Translations under genes and position numbers: made by a program
Notes under the pieces: model-generated
Database searches by the model: none
Seen by the model: the letters and a program-made list of their open reading frames with translations, nothing else
Told to the model about the DNA's origin: nothing
Shown here: positions 1-5,172 of the stretch, in pieces
How the letters are laid out: the number at the start of each line of letters is the position of its first letter
Numbering within the stretch: the first letter of the stretch is position 1
Assembly: GCA_016875255.1 (NCBI GenBank)
Contig: VGRU01000210.1
Location: 1 to 6,286, forward strand
DNA length: 6,286 nt
Direction of reading: 5' to 3'
Origin: Deltaproteobacteria bacterium
Lineage (GTDB): Bacteria; Desulfobacterota; BSN033; UBA1163

Positions 1-27
1 AGATAGACTTTAGTTGGAGATTAGGAC

Positions 28-57
28 TTGACAATTTCGTGAAAGATATTATCTATT
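28..57 (+). promoter_or_regulatory. candidate sigma-70 promoter of the FmdB gene
   Basis: A perfect TTGACA lies at 28-33. The best-placed -10 is TCTATT at 52-57, with an 18-base spacer and 4 of 6 matches. A better TATTAT at 47-52 is only 13 bases away, too close for a normal spacer. With the 52-57 box, transcription would begin around 64, on top of the GGAGG ribosome site, so the exact -10 is doubtful. Confidence 0.35.
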
Positions 58-76
58 TAAGCGGAGGTTGTCTTCT

Positions 77-421
77 ATGCCCACTTATGCCTACAGGGCT
101 ATTGATCCGGGTAAGAGTTGTGAACGCTGCCGTCAGGGTTTTGAGATAATCCAGAGGATCACTGAGCCTGCTCTCATCAGATGCCCTCATTGTAAGAATC
201 CGATCTCCCGGCTTCTCTTCGCGCCGGCGGTGGTGATCAAGGGAAGCCCGATGACTGAAACAGACCGGAAGATCAAAGAATATGAGAGGGAGGGAAAGTG
301 GAGCCACGCCGCAGAGCTCGCTGACAAAGAGGCGGAAAAAACGAAGAGAGAAGACCTCAAGGTTCGCGCCCTCGATGATTATAAAAAAGCAGGATACGAT
401 TTTGATAAGCATGATACTTGA
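77..421 (+). CDS. FmdB-family zinc-ribbon protein
   Basis: The product is 114 residues. It opens with MPTYAYR, the N-terminal signature of the FmdB/CxxC_CxxC_SSSS putative regulatory proteins. One zinc ribbon follows, with cysteines at C15, C18, C36 and C39 (CERC and CPHC). The tail from about residue 58 is highly charged and probably helical (ETDRKIKEYEREGKW and on); most family members are shorter or have a serine-rich tail. The start is ATG 77 rather than the in-frame TTG 68, because GGAGG at 63-67 sits 9 bases before the ATG and the family begins MPTY. The biochemical role is not established; the name comes from a gene linked to formamidase expression in Methylophilus. The protein is expected to be cytoplasmic and to bind one zinc ion. 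It is likely monocistronic, since a 119-bp repeat begins 5 bases after the stop. Family call is firm; function is not. Confidence 0.9.
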   Translation: MPTYAYRAIDPGKSCERCRQGFEIIQRITEPALIRCPHCKNPISRLLFAPAVVIKGSPMTETDRKIKEYEREGKWSHAAELADKEAEKTKREDLKVRALDDYKKAGYDFDKHDT

Positions 422-426
422 TGGTC

Positions 427-545
427 TCGTAAAAAGTCGTCTCACCGGTGAAAACCGGTGTCCAGTGTTTTCCTAATTATCTGAAATTACTGGATTCCGG
501 CTTTTGCCGGAATGACGATCTGTAGTGTTTTTCGACTTTTTACGA
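427..545. repeat. 119-bp inverted-repeat element with two internal hairpins (MITE/REP-like), copy A
   Basis: The ends are a perfect 13-bp inverted repeat, TCGTAAAAAGTCG at 427-439 and CGACTTTTTACGA at 533-545. Inside are two perfect hairpins: CACCGGT/ACCGGTG (443-449, 454-460) around a GAAA loop, and ATTCCGGC/GCCGGAAT (494-501, 506-513) around a TTTT loop. The motif TCCAGTGTTTTC (461-472) lies between them. Copy B at 6097-6233 has the same order of parts, with paired base changes in the second hairpin. There is no open reading frame, so it is non-autonomous. It starts 5 bases after the fmdB-like stop and may also end that transcript. No clear target-site duplication is visible. Confidence 0.85.
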
Positions 546-579
546 ATTTGTCATACTTAAATTTCAAAAAAATAAGATA

Positions 580-978
580 ATGGCAAAACTTTTATTCCTA
601 TTTATTGTTACTCCGCTGGTTGAACTCCTGCTTCTCATCGAGATTGGGAAGGCCATCGGGACACTTGAGGTCATCCTGCTCACGATCGTCACGGGTGTTG
701 CGGGTGCGGCTCTGGCAAAATCACAGGGCCTTTCCGTTCTAAGAAAGACGCAGCAGGAGATGGCAGAAGGGAGAATGCCTGCTTCCAATCTGATCGATGG
801 CGTGATGATCCTCATCGGAGGGATCCTCCTTCTCACCCCGGGCGTCCTAACCGATCTGCTCGGACTCTTTCTTCTCATCCCGTGGACCCGAATCCTGATG
901 AAAAAGCTTCTGATGAAATGGATGACCCATAAGATCCGGAAAGGCCAGATTCACATTCACATCGACCATCGCTTTTAG
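580..978 (+). CDS. fxsA: FxsA-family inner-membrane protein
   Basis: The product is 132 residues with the FxsA family layout. A hydrophobic segment at about 3-22 (FIVTPLVELLLLIEIG, the family's PxxELxxLIxVG start) is followed by a second at about 27-46. A loop with KSQG follows, then a long hydrophobic stretch at about 71-101 carrying the conserved TPGVLTDLLG (86-95) and LLIP. The basic, histidine-rich tail (residues 104-132) is probably cytoplasmic. E. coli FxsA (158 residues) is a non-essential membrane protein whose overproduction relieves exclusion of phage T7 by the F plasmid; its normal role is unknown. ATG 580 is the natural start because it begins the first membrane segment. No Shine-Dalgarno sequence is seen in the A-rich bases before it. 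The start lies 34 bases past repeat copy A, so the promoter may sit in or next to that element. The symbol follows the family name only. Confidence 0.88.
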   Translation: MAKLLFLFIVTPLVELLLLIEIGKAIGTLEVILLTIVTGVAGAALAKSQGLSVLRKTQQEMAEGRMPASNLIDGVMILIGGILLLTPGVLTDLLGLFLLIPWTRILMKKLLMKWMTHKIRKGQIHIHIDHRF

Positions 979-979
979 A

Positions 980-1066
980 ATGAAAGCCATTATCGAATAT
1001 AAAAATCATTTTGAGGTGGAAGCTAAGGCCAAGGTTCAGGAGTTTATTTTCTTAACCTTAACCTAA
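980..1066 (+). other. possible 28-residue small ORF after fxsA
   Basis: An ATG starts one base after the fxsA stop and reads 28 codons (MKAIIEYKNHFEVEAKAKVQ, then EFIFLTLT). The stop codon falls inside the hexamer repeat at 1052-1075. No Shine-Dalgarno sequence is visible other than by coupling to fxsA translation, and I do not recognise the peptide. It could be a translationally coupled micro-protein, the start of a gene cut off by the repeat, or chance. Confidence 0.2.
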
Positions 1067-1075
1067 ACCTAAACC
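1052..1075. repeat. tandem hexamer TTAACC/TAAACC x4 upstream of the ABC-F gene
   Basis: Two TTAACC units (1052-1063) are followed without a gap by two TAAACC units (1064-1075). The tract ends 14 bases before the ABC-F start codon. It takes up the place where a -35 region or leader would be expected: TTAACC at 1058-1063 followed after 16 bases by TATTCT at 1080-1085 is a weak candidate promoter. Related hexamers occur inside the gene at 2709-2726. Confidence 0.7.
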
Positions 1076-1089
1076 TATTTATTCTATTC

Positions 1090-3072
1090 ATGATTACGCT
1101 CAACCATATTCAGAAGCAGTTTGGAAGCAGGGTCCTTTTTAAGGACTGCTCCCTCCAGATCGGAGCGAGAGACCGGATCGGTCTGATCGGTCCCAATGGC
1201 TCCGGTAAAACCACTCTCTTCAGGATGATCCTCGGGGAGGAGTCGATTGACGAAGGAGAAATCCTCATTGCCAAGGGAGTAAAGATTGGCTATCTCCCTC
1301 AGGAGGTGATTTCTTTTAAGGGAGATACGGTTCTGGGAGAGGTTTTAAAAAGTGTATCAACGATCACCTCCCTTCAGGATAAGATGGGGATTCTGGAGGA
1401 AGAACTCTCGACGAGCGACGACCCGAAGGCTCAGGAAAAACTGGCAAAAGAGTACGGAAAACTCCATGAACGCTACACCCTCCTCGGAGGATATGGCCTG
1501 GAGGCCGAGGCAAAGCAGATCCTCAATGGGCTGGGTTTCAGGGAGATGGATTTCAACCGCCTGACCGATGAGTTGAGCGGGGGCTGGCTGATGAGAATCG
1601 CCCTTTCGAAAATCCTTCTCCAGTCTCCTGACCTACTTCTCCTCGACGAACCGACCAACCACCTGGATCTATCATCCCTCATCTGGCTTGAGAATTTCCT
1701 GGTCAACTATCCGGGCGCCATGGTCATTGTCTCGCACGACCGGGTCTTTCTCAACCACCTCATCGACCGGATCGCAGAGATCGAAGGCGAAAAGATCGAC
1801 CTCTATTACGGCGACTACGACCGCTACCTCGAGGAGAAGGAAAACCGTAGAGAGATCCTCGAGGCCACCTTCAAGACCCAGCAGAAGAGGATCGCACAGA
1901 CCGAAAGGTTTATTGAGCGATTCCGGGCCAAAAACACAAAATCGAGTCAGGTCCAGAGCCGGATTAAGATGCTCGAAAAGATCGAACGGATCGAACTGCC
2001 AAAAGAGAGAGGGGAGATCCGATTCGAGTTCCCTGCTCCCAAAAGGAGCGGTCATCGGGTGATCGAAGTAAAAAACCTCCATAAGCGTTATGGAGAGACA
2101 GTCGTCTATCAGGGGGTCGATTTCACCCTCTTTCGGGGAGATAAGGTTGCCCTGGTGGGTCCTAATGGTGCGGGCAAATCGACCCTGCTAAAAATCCTGG
2201 CCGGCGTTCTCGATTGTGAGAAAGGGGAAGTCGTTCTTGGAAAGGACGTGACCCGCGCTTATTTTGCACAGCACCAATTTGATCTCCTCCGCCCTGAAAA
2301 TACGGTCTTTGAGGAACTCCTCTCTATTGCCACGGATGAGAGCCAGACCCAACTTCGGACCCTCCTGGGGACTTTCCTCTTCAGCGGGGAGGAGATCGAG
2401 AAGAAGGTCTCTGTTTTGAGCGGCGGCGAGAAGAGCCGTCTGGTCCTTGCCAAGATGCTTCTCAAACCTGCCAATCTCCTTCTCCTCGATGAGCCGACAA
2501 GCCACCTCGATATTGCATCGAGAAATGTGCTTGAGATGGCTTTAAAACAATTTCAGGGGACGATCTGCCTCATCACCCACGACAGACATCTCATCAATCA
2601 GATCGCCAGCAAGGTGATCGAGATCGACCAGGGGATTCCGAATATCTACCTGGGAAATTATGATGATTACCTCTATCAAAAACAGCATGTGGCAGGGGCT
2701 GAGAAAGAGGTTAAGGTTGAGGTTGAGAAAGAAGAAAAATCTATACAAAAGAAATCAAAATTTATAGCCAAAGAGGAGAGGCGAAAGAGGGCGCAGGAGA
2801 TGGACCAGTTCCGGAGACAGCTCTCTGGGCTCGAGAAACGATTTCACGAAGCGGAGAAATCCCTTCACGAGGCCACACAGAAACTCGACCACCTCAATCA
2901 GAAACTTTCAGACCCCAATCTCTATCTGAATCAGAAAGAGACTTACGAAACCGTTGAAGCCCATAAAATGATCAGGAAACAGGTCAGGGAGCTCACCCAG
3001 CTCTGGGAATTCCTCGCCCTGGAGCTGGAGGAAATGAAGATGATGAATGTGATGTCAAACGCCAATGAGTAG
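1090..3072 (+). CDS. ABC-F family ATPase (YheS/YdiF/Uup-like, ribosome-associated)
   Basis: The product is 660 residues with two ATPase domains and no membrane segment, as in ABC-F proteins. Domain 1 has Walker A GPNGSGKTT (34-42), Q71, signature LSGGW (162-166), Walker B LLLLDE with catalytic E187, and H216. The interdomain linker (about 246-312, rich in R, K, E) corresponds to the arm that contacts P-site tRNA in EttA-type factors. Domain 2 has Walker A GPNGAGKST (357-365), Q394, signature LSGGE (443-447), E468 and H497. After a charged linker (about 537-560), residues about 561-650 form a coiled coil like the C-terminal domain of Uup and YheS. All catalytic residues are present. Family members act on stalled or antibiotic-bound ribosomes; which task this one has cannot be told from sequence. 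MITLNHIQKQFG is a normal family start, but no Shine-Dalgarno sequence precedes ATG 1090. No convincing terminator follows. Confidence 0.95.
   Translation: MITLNHIQKQFGSRVLFKDCSLQIGARDRIGLIGPNGSGKTTLFRMILGEESIDEGEILIAKGVKIGYLPQEVISFKGDTVLGEVLKSVSTITSLQDKMGILEEELSTSDDPKAQEKLAKEYGKLHERYTLLGGYGLEAEAKQILNGLGFREMDFNRLTDELSGGWLMRIALSKILLQSPDLLLLDEPTNHLDLSSLIWLENFLVNYPGAMVIVSHDRVFLNHLIDRIAEIEGEKIDLYYGDYDRYLEEKENRREILEATFKTQQKRIAQTERFIERFRAKNTKSSQVQSRIKMLEKIERIELPKERGEIRFEFPAPKRSGHRVIEVKNLHKRYGETVVYQGVDFTLFRGDKVALVGPNGAGKSTLLKILAGVLDCEKGEVVLGKDVTRAYFAQHQFDLLRPENTVFEELLSIATDESQTQLRTLLGTFLFSGEEIEKKVSVLSGGEKSRLVLAKMLLKPANLLLLDEPTSHLDIASRNVLEMALKQFQGTICLITHDRHLINQIASKVIEIDQGIPNIYLGNYDDYLYQKQHVAGAEKEVKVEVEKEEKSIQKKSKFIAKEERRKRAQEMDQFRRQLSGLEKRFHEAEKSLHEATQKLDHLNQKLSDPNLYLNQKETYETVEAHKMIRKQVRELTQLWEFLALELEEMKMMNVMSNANE
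2709..2726 (+). repeat. in-frame GGTTAA/GGTTGA hexamers in the ABC-F linker
   Basis: GGTTAA (2709-2714) and two GGTTGA units (2715-2726) lie in tandem and encode alternating acidic/basic residues with valine (EVKVEVE, residues about 540-546). They fall exactly in the unstructured linker between the second ATPase domain and the C-terminal coiled coil. Read on the opposite strand, the intergenic tract at 1052-1075 has GGTTTA/GGTTAA units of the same family. Confidence 0.5.
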
Positions 3073-3382
3073 CGTTCAAATTTAAAAACCATCCAAAAAT
3101 TAAAAATCTACTTCTCATCTTGAAGGGCCACCCCTTCCTTCCTGTAATATTGTTTTTACGTTCTTCTGAATCCATCCACCATTTCGATTGATAATAAACA
3201 GAACAGATGAAGGGTTTTGATTTGTTTTTCATACTGGGACTTTTCGGAAATGAAACAGAGGCAAGACATGTGGCCAACGTATGAAAGGAAACTTTTCATC
3301 CCCCTCATGTGTATCACCCCCAGAACTAAAGGGGGAGGCGAGTATTCAGAGTTGGATTCACTTTTTTAAATAAAACCCCAAA
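3073..3382. other. intergenic stretch without a recognisable gene
   Basis: No supported gene is seen. A short hairpin GAAGGG/CCCTTC (3122-3127, 3132-3137; loop CCAC) follows the ABC-F stop by about 50 bases. Its nearest T-run is more than 10 bases further on, so it is a poor terminator. CCCCC/GGGGG arms (3317-3321, 3331-3335) and an ATGAAA/TTTCAT pair near 3281-3299 could fold weakly. The minus-strand reading frame across it encodes low-complexity protein with no recognised domain. Confidence 0.5.
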
Positions 3383-3401
3383 TATCCCTTGCCAAGGGAT
3401 A
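3383..3401. promoter_or_regulatory. 19-bp perfect palindrome, probable HigA operator
   Basis: TATCCCTTG and CAAGGGATA are perfect 9-bp arms around a single central C. The right arm overlaps the -35 hexamer of the higBA promoter, the usual position for an autorepressing antitoxin to block polymerase. A second, AT-rich dyad (ATAAT-TG-ATTAT, 3414-3425) covers the -10 box and start codon, framed by TGAC (3408-3411) and GTCA (3427-3430). Half-sites ATCCCTT and ATCCCTTG recur after higA at 4053-4059 and 4121-4128. Confidence 0.7.
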
Positions 3402-3418
3402 CGCCATTGACGTATAAT
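3389..3418 (+). promoter_or_regulatory. sigma-70 promoter of the higBA operon
   Basis: TTGCCA (3389-3394, 5 of 6 matches) and a perfect TATAAT (3413-3418) are separated by 18 bases. Transcription would begin near 3424-3426, essentially at the A of the toxin ATG. There is no room for a ribosome-binding site, so the mRNA is probably leaderless. Confidence 0.75.
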
Positions 3419-3423
3419 TGATT

Positions 3424-3741
3424 ATGGTCATTATCGAGACTCCGATATTTACCCGGCGAATACAGGCGTTTCTTTCTGAAGAAGAATATCGGATCTTGCA
3501 GATTCAGTTAGTCAATAAACCCGATTCCGGTAAGATTATCAGGGGCAGCAGCGGGCTGCGAAAGCTCCGTTGGTCTGCGGGAGGGCATGGGAAGCGGGGT
3601 GGTATTAGAATCATTTATTATTGGTTTGTGTCGCATGACACCCTTCTTCTCTTATTTGCCTATCCCAAGAATGAACAGGAGGAACTGACACCACGACAAC
3701 TCAAACGACTCAAAAAGGTTGTTGAAGGAGAATACCTATGA
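3424..3741 (+). CDS. higB: HigB2-type RelE-superfamily toxin
   Basis: The product is 105 residues and matches the layout of the HigB2/RelE-like mRNA interferases. It has an N-terminal FTRRIQAFLSEEEYRILQ segment, then the family core SGLRKLRW (43-50), GKRGGIRIIYYW (56-67) and AYPKNEQEELT (79-89). Basic residues R46, K47, R49, K57, R58 and R62 line what is, in relatives, the RNA-binding and cleavage face. Such toxins cut mRNA in the ribosomal A site and stop translation. Start: TATAAT ends 5 bases before ATG 3424. The in-frame TTG at 3418 overlaps the -10 box and would not be transcribed. No Shine-Dalgarno sequence exists, so a leaderless message is likely. The stop overlaps the antitoxin ATG (ATGA). 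Toxin-first order is the normal HigBA order. All core motifs look intact, so it is probably active. Confidence 0.9.
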   Translation: MVIIETPIFTRRIQAFLSEEEYRILQIQLVNKPDSGKIIRGSSGLRKLRWSAGGHGKRGGIRIIYYWFVSHDTLLLLFAYPKNEQEELTPRQLKRLKKVVEGEYL

Positions 3742-4049
3742 AAAAGGAATTATTTAAAGAACTGTTCGAAAGCGTGAAACAAGGTGCCGCGATTATGAAA
3801 GGAAGGATGAAACCTTTACGAACCTTTGAATTTGCTGAATCCGAGGTGCGGAAGATACGCGAGCAATATGGTTTATCTCAAGACAAGTTTGCTACGCTGA
3901 TGGGAATAAGTGTTGCGACCCTTCGCAACTGGGAGCAAGGAAGGCGAAAACCGGAAGGGCCGGCGCGTATTCTGTTGAGGGTGGCCGCTGAACATCCAGA
4001 TGCTCTTCTGGATATTGTCGGTAATAGAAGGACAAGAAACCAGGCATAA
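3738..4049 (+). CDS. higA: HigA2/NadS-type antitoxin, helix-turn-helix
   Basis: The product is 103 residues. The N-terminal part (about 1-33, starting MKKELFKELFESVKQG) resembles the toxin-binding segment of HigA2/NadS proteins. A Cro/C1-type helix-turn-helix follows at about 36-80, containing LSQDKFATLMGIS and the typical TLRNWEQGRRKPEGPA. It should neutralise the upstream toxin directly and, with it, repress the promoter through the palindrome at 3383-3401. ATG 3738 overlaps the toxin stop as ATGA. AAGGAG at 3725-3730 lies 7 bases upstream, so unlike the toxin this gene has a good ribosome site of its own, which should favour antitoxin excess. The tail (NRRTRNQA) is basic. No terminator was seen after it. 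Confidence 0.92.
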   Translation: MKKELFKELFESVKQGAAIMKGRMKPLRTFEFAESEVRKIREQYGLSQDKFATLMGISVATLRNWEQGRRKPEGPARILLRVAAEHPDALLDIVGNRRTRNQA

Positions 4050-4227
4050 CAAATCCCTTCACCGCATGACTTACATCCAATGCTGATTTTAGTCGCACTC
4101 TCTTTCCATCGGAAATAATCATCCCTTGACGCTTTCCAAGCTCAATGCTTTGTAGGTGAAGTTCTCGGGAAGGAAATGTAGTTTACTTAGGTCGGTTTTG
4201 TAAGGGACGGAGGCCTACATCTCAATT
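4050..4227. other. non-coding stretch after higA, possibly more of the DUF4143 remnant
   Basis: No intact gene. On the minus strand, a 31-codon open stretch (4214 down to a stop at 4119) reads ASVPYKTDLSK and ends LPENFTYKALSLESVKG. It is one frame away from the DUF4143 fragment at 4228-4386 and sits where the last residues of that family, often ending in a short P-L-x-x-L-like pattern, would be. That would need a frameshift and tolerance of a stop, so it is weak evidence. The minus-strand frame covering the end of higA has no recognisable domain. Confidence 0.3.
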
Positions 4228-4386
4228 TCAAAAAAGACCGGAAAAAAGAAGCTTACCTTTAAAATCTTCGGCACATTGTTTCAAACTCGTGATATCGGAC
4301 TCATCAATCCGCTGCGACCATTTCACTTCGATGGCAACCAATTTTCCGCCCCGTTCAATCAGGAAATCCACTTCAGGGAGAGGAAG
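4228..4386 (-). pseudogene. remnant of DUF4143 ATP-binding protein (C-terminal nuclease-like domain)
   Basis: On the minus strand, 52 codons from 4386 to a TGA at 4228 read LPLPEVDFLIERGG, then KLVAIEVKWSQRIDESDI, then TSLKQCAEDFKGKLLFSGLF. The EVDF(x)nIEVKW pattern, with a hydrophobic strand, D, about 13 residues, then E-x-K, is the hallmark of the PD-(D/E)xK-like C-terminal DUF4143 domain. That domain follows an AAA ATPase in a family of about 400 residues. A stop codon (TAA at 4389-4387) lies directly upstream in frame, and nothing resembling the ATPase part is found in the window, so at least six sevenths of the gene is missing. It lies head to head with the DUF5615 fragment 25 bases away. 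Sequence match to the domain is clear by eye; its original full gene is inferred. Confidence 0.7.
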
Positions 4387-4411
4387 TTAGGTTTTTTGAG
4401 AACAGACCATA

Positions 4412-4540
4412 ATGAAACTCCTTGCAGATGAAAATCTTCATTTGGGGATTATCCAAGGGCTTCGAAAAGCGAAATTCGAAGTCATTTTTGTTCCTGACAT
4501 TGATCTGGCTGGCCATATCTATTTATTTGTATTCCCCTGA
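4412..4540 (+). pseudogene. truncated DUF5615 PIN-like protein, N-terminal 42 residues
   Basis: The frame opens MKLLADENLHLGIIQGLRKA and continues KFEVIFVPDIDLAG, a close fit to the start of DUF5615 (Mut7-C/PIN-like) proteins, which begin MKxLADEN, a first strand with the acidic pair D6/E7, then a helix and a second strand xxVxxVxE. Full members are about 110-120 residues. Here the match ends near residue 34 and eight unrelated residues (HIYLFVFP) lead to a TGA at 4538-4540. Intact members are usually the toxin-like partner of a small DUF433 protein encoded just upstream; no DUF433 gene is present, and a DUF4143 remnant on the other strand occupies that place. No Shine-Dalgarno sequence is evident. 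It is most likely a dead fragment, though the 42-codon frame itself is open. Confidence 0.65.
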
Positions 4541-4629
4541 CACAGGAAACCATACACCTCGATAATTTGAGTGTGTGAACTCCAAATTAAAAGGCGCACG
4601 CCTCCGTTGATTCTATACCTGTTTCCTTA
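4541..4629. other. spacer between DUF5615 fragment and GNAT promoter
   Basis: No gene seen. It contains a small GC-rich dyad, AGGCG-CA-CGCCT (4592-4603), upstream of the GNAT -35 box; it could be a protein-binding site but nothing supports that beyond symmetry. Confidence 0.3.
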
Positions 4630-4658
4630 TTGACACAAAAACGCACTTATCCTATGCT
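4630..4658 (+). promoter_or_regulatory. near-consensus sigma-70 promoter of the GNAT gene
   Basis: A perfect TTGACA (4630-4635) and TATGCT (4653-4658, 4 of 6) are separated by exactly 17 bases. Initiation is expected near 4665, giving a leader of about 13 bases that begins at the GGGAAGG ribosome site (4666-4672). The TTG of the -35 box and the ATG inside the -10 box are both in frame with the gene but lie upstream of the expected transcript. Confidence 0.7.
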
Positions 4659-4677
4659 AAATTCCGGGAAGGTCAAA

Positions 4678-5166
4678 ATGGGTGAGGTGATCCTGAAAGG
4701 ATATATCCCAGGGGCGATTGGACGAATGGCGGAGCTGCACGGAATCTATTACCACCAGAACTGGGGGTTCGGGCTCTTCTTCGAGGCCAGAGTGGCAACG
4801 GAAATGTCTGAGTTTCTCAGTCGATATGAGGAGTCTCGGGATGGCTTCTGGACCCTCTGCGAAAACGGCCGGGTAGAGGGCGGAATTGCAATCGACGGGA
4901 TTCAGGCGATGACGGAAGGGGCCCACCTCCGATGGTTTATTCTATCTTCAGAGGTGCGGGGCCAGGGTTTCGGAAATCGATTAATGGAGGAAGCCATCTC
5001 TTTTTGTAAAAAGAAAAATTACAAGAGGGTCTATCTCAACACGTTTGAAGGGCTTCATCCTGCACGCCACCTCTATGAGAAATTTTGTTTTAAACTCACA
5101 CATCAGACCGAAGGGACCCAATGGGGAACCATGGTCATCGAACAGAAGTTTGAACTAAGCTTTTAA
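4678..5166 (+). CDS. GNAT-family N-acetyltransferase
   Basis: The product is 162 residues. It starts GEVILKGYIPGAIGRMAELHGIYY, resembling the acetyltransferase domain found alone or fused to MarR-type regulators (pattern Y-x-P-G-D-I-G, then H-x-x-x-Y). The acetyl-CoA loop is VRGQGFGNRL (93-102), fitting the R/Q-x-x-G-x-G motif with R94, G97 and G99. Later motif-B-like residues are NTFEGLHPARHLYEKFCFKL (121-140). The substrate is unknown; GNATs acetylate small amines, antibiotics or protein termini. Start: ATG 4678 has GGGAAGG five bases upstream and lies after a strong promoter; starts at TTG 4630 or ATG 4654 would fall in the -35 and -10 boxes. The stop is only six bases from the stop of the convergent hepT. 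No TacA-type DUF1778 antitoxin partner is seen, so it is not called a toxin. Confidence 0.85.
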   Translation: MGEVILKGYIPGAIGRMAELHGIYYHQNWGFGLFFEARVATEMSEFLSRYEESRDGFWTLCENGRVEGGIAIDGIQAMTEGAHLRWFILSSEVRGQGFGNRLMEEAISFCKKKNYKRVYLNTFEGLHPARHLYEKFCFKLTHQTEGTQWGTMVIEQKFELSF

Positions 5167-5172
5167 TACGGT

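Noticed and set aside
53..445. 130-codon minus-strand frame opposite the FmdB gene
   Set aside because: It mirrors a well-supported zinc-ribbon gene with promoter and ribosome site, and its own product has no recognisable domain.
427..545. CRISPR repeat suggested by short palindromes
   Set aside because: The parts are not regularly spaced direct repeats with spacers; they form one inverted-repeat element.
1052..1075. True telomere or eukaryotic origin suggested by TAAACC units
   Set aside because: Only four short imperfect units inside a clearly bacterial gene array; not a chromosome end.
1473..2748. Several frames of 68-136 codons on either strand within the ABC-F gene
   Set aside because: They are shadows of a complete 660-residue gene with all ATPase motifs; low-complexity products.
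3122..3137. Hairpin GAAGGG/CCCTTC as an intrinsic terminator for the ABC-F gene
   Set aside because: The 6-bp stem is not followed closely by a T-run, so it does not meet the usual form.
2993..3277. 94-codon minus-strand frame across the ABC-F end and the following gap
   Set aside because: No ribosome site or domain; half of it is the antisense of the coiled-coil coding region.
3892..4122. 76-codon minus-strand frame at the end of higA
   Set aside because: More than half lies antisense to the helix-turn-helix gene, and I recognise no family.
4678..5166. GNAT as a TacT-type toxin
   Set aside because: No adjacent ribbon-helix-helix DUF1778 antitoxin gene is present, and the N-terminal pattern fits a stand-alone acetyltransferase.
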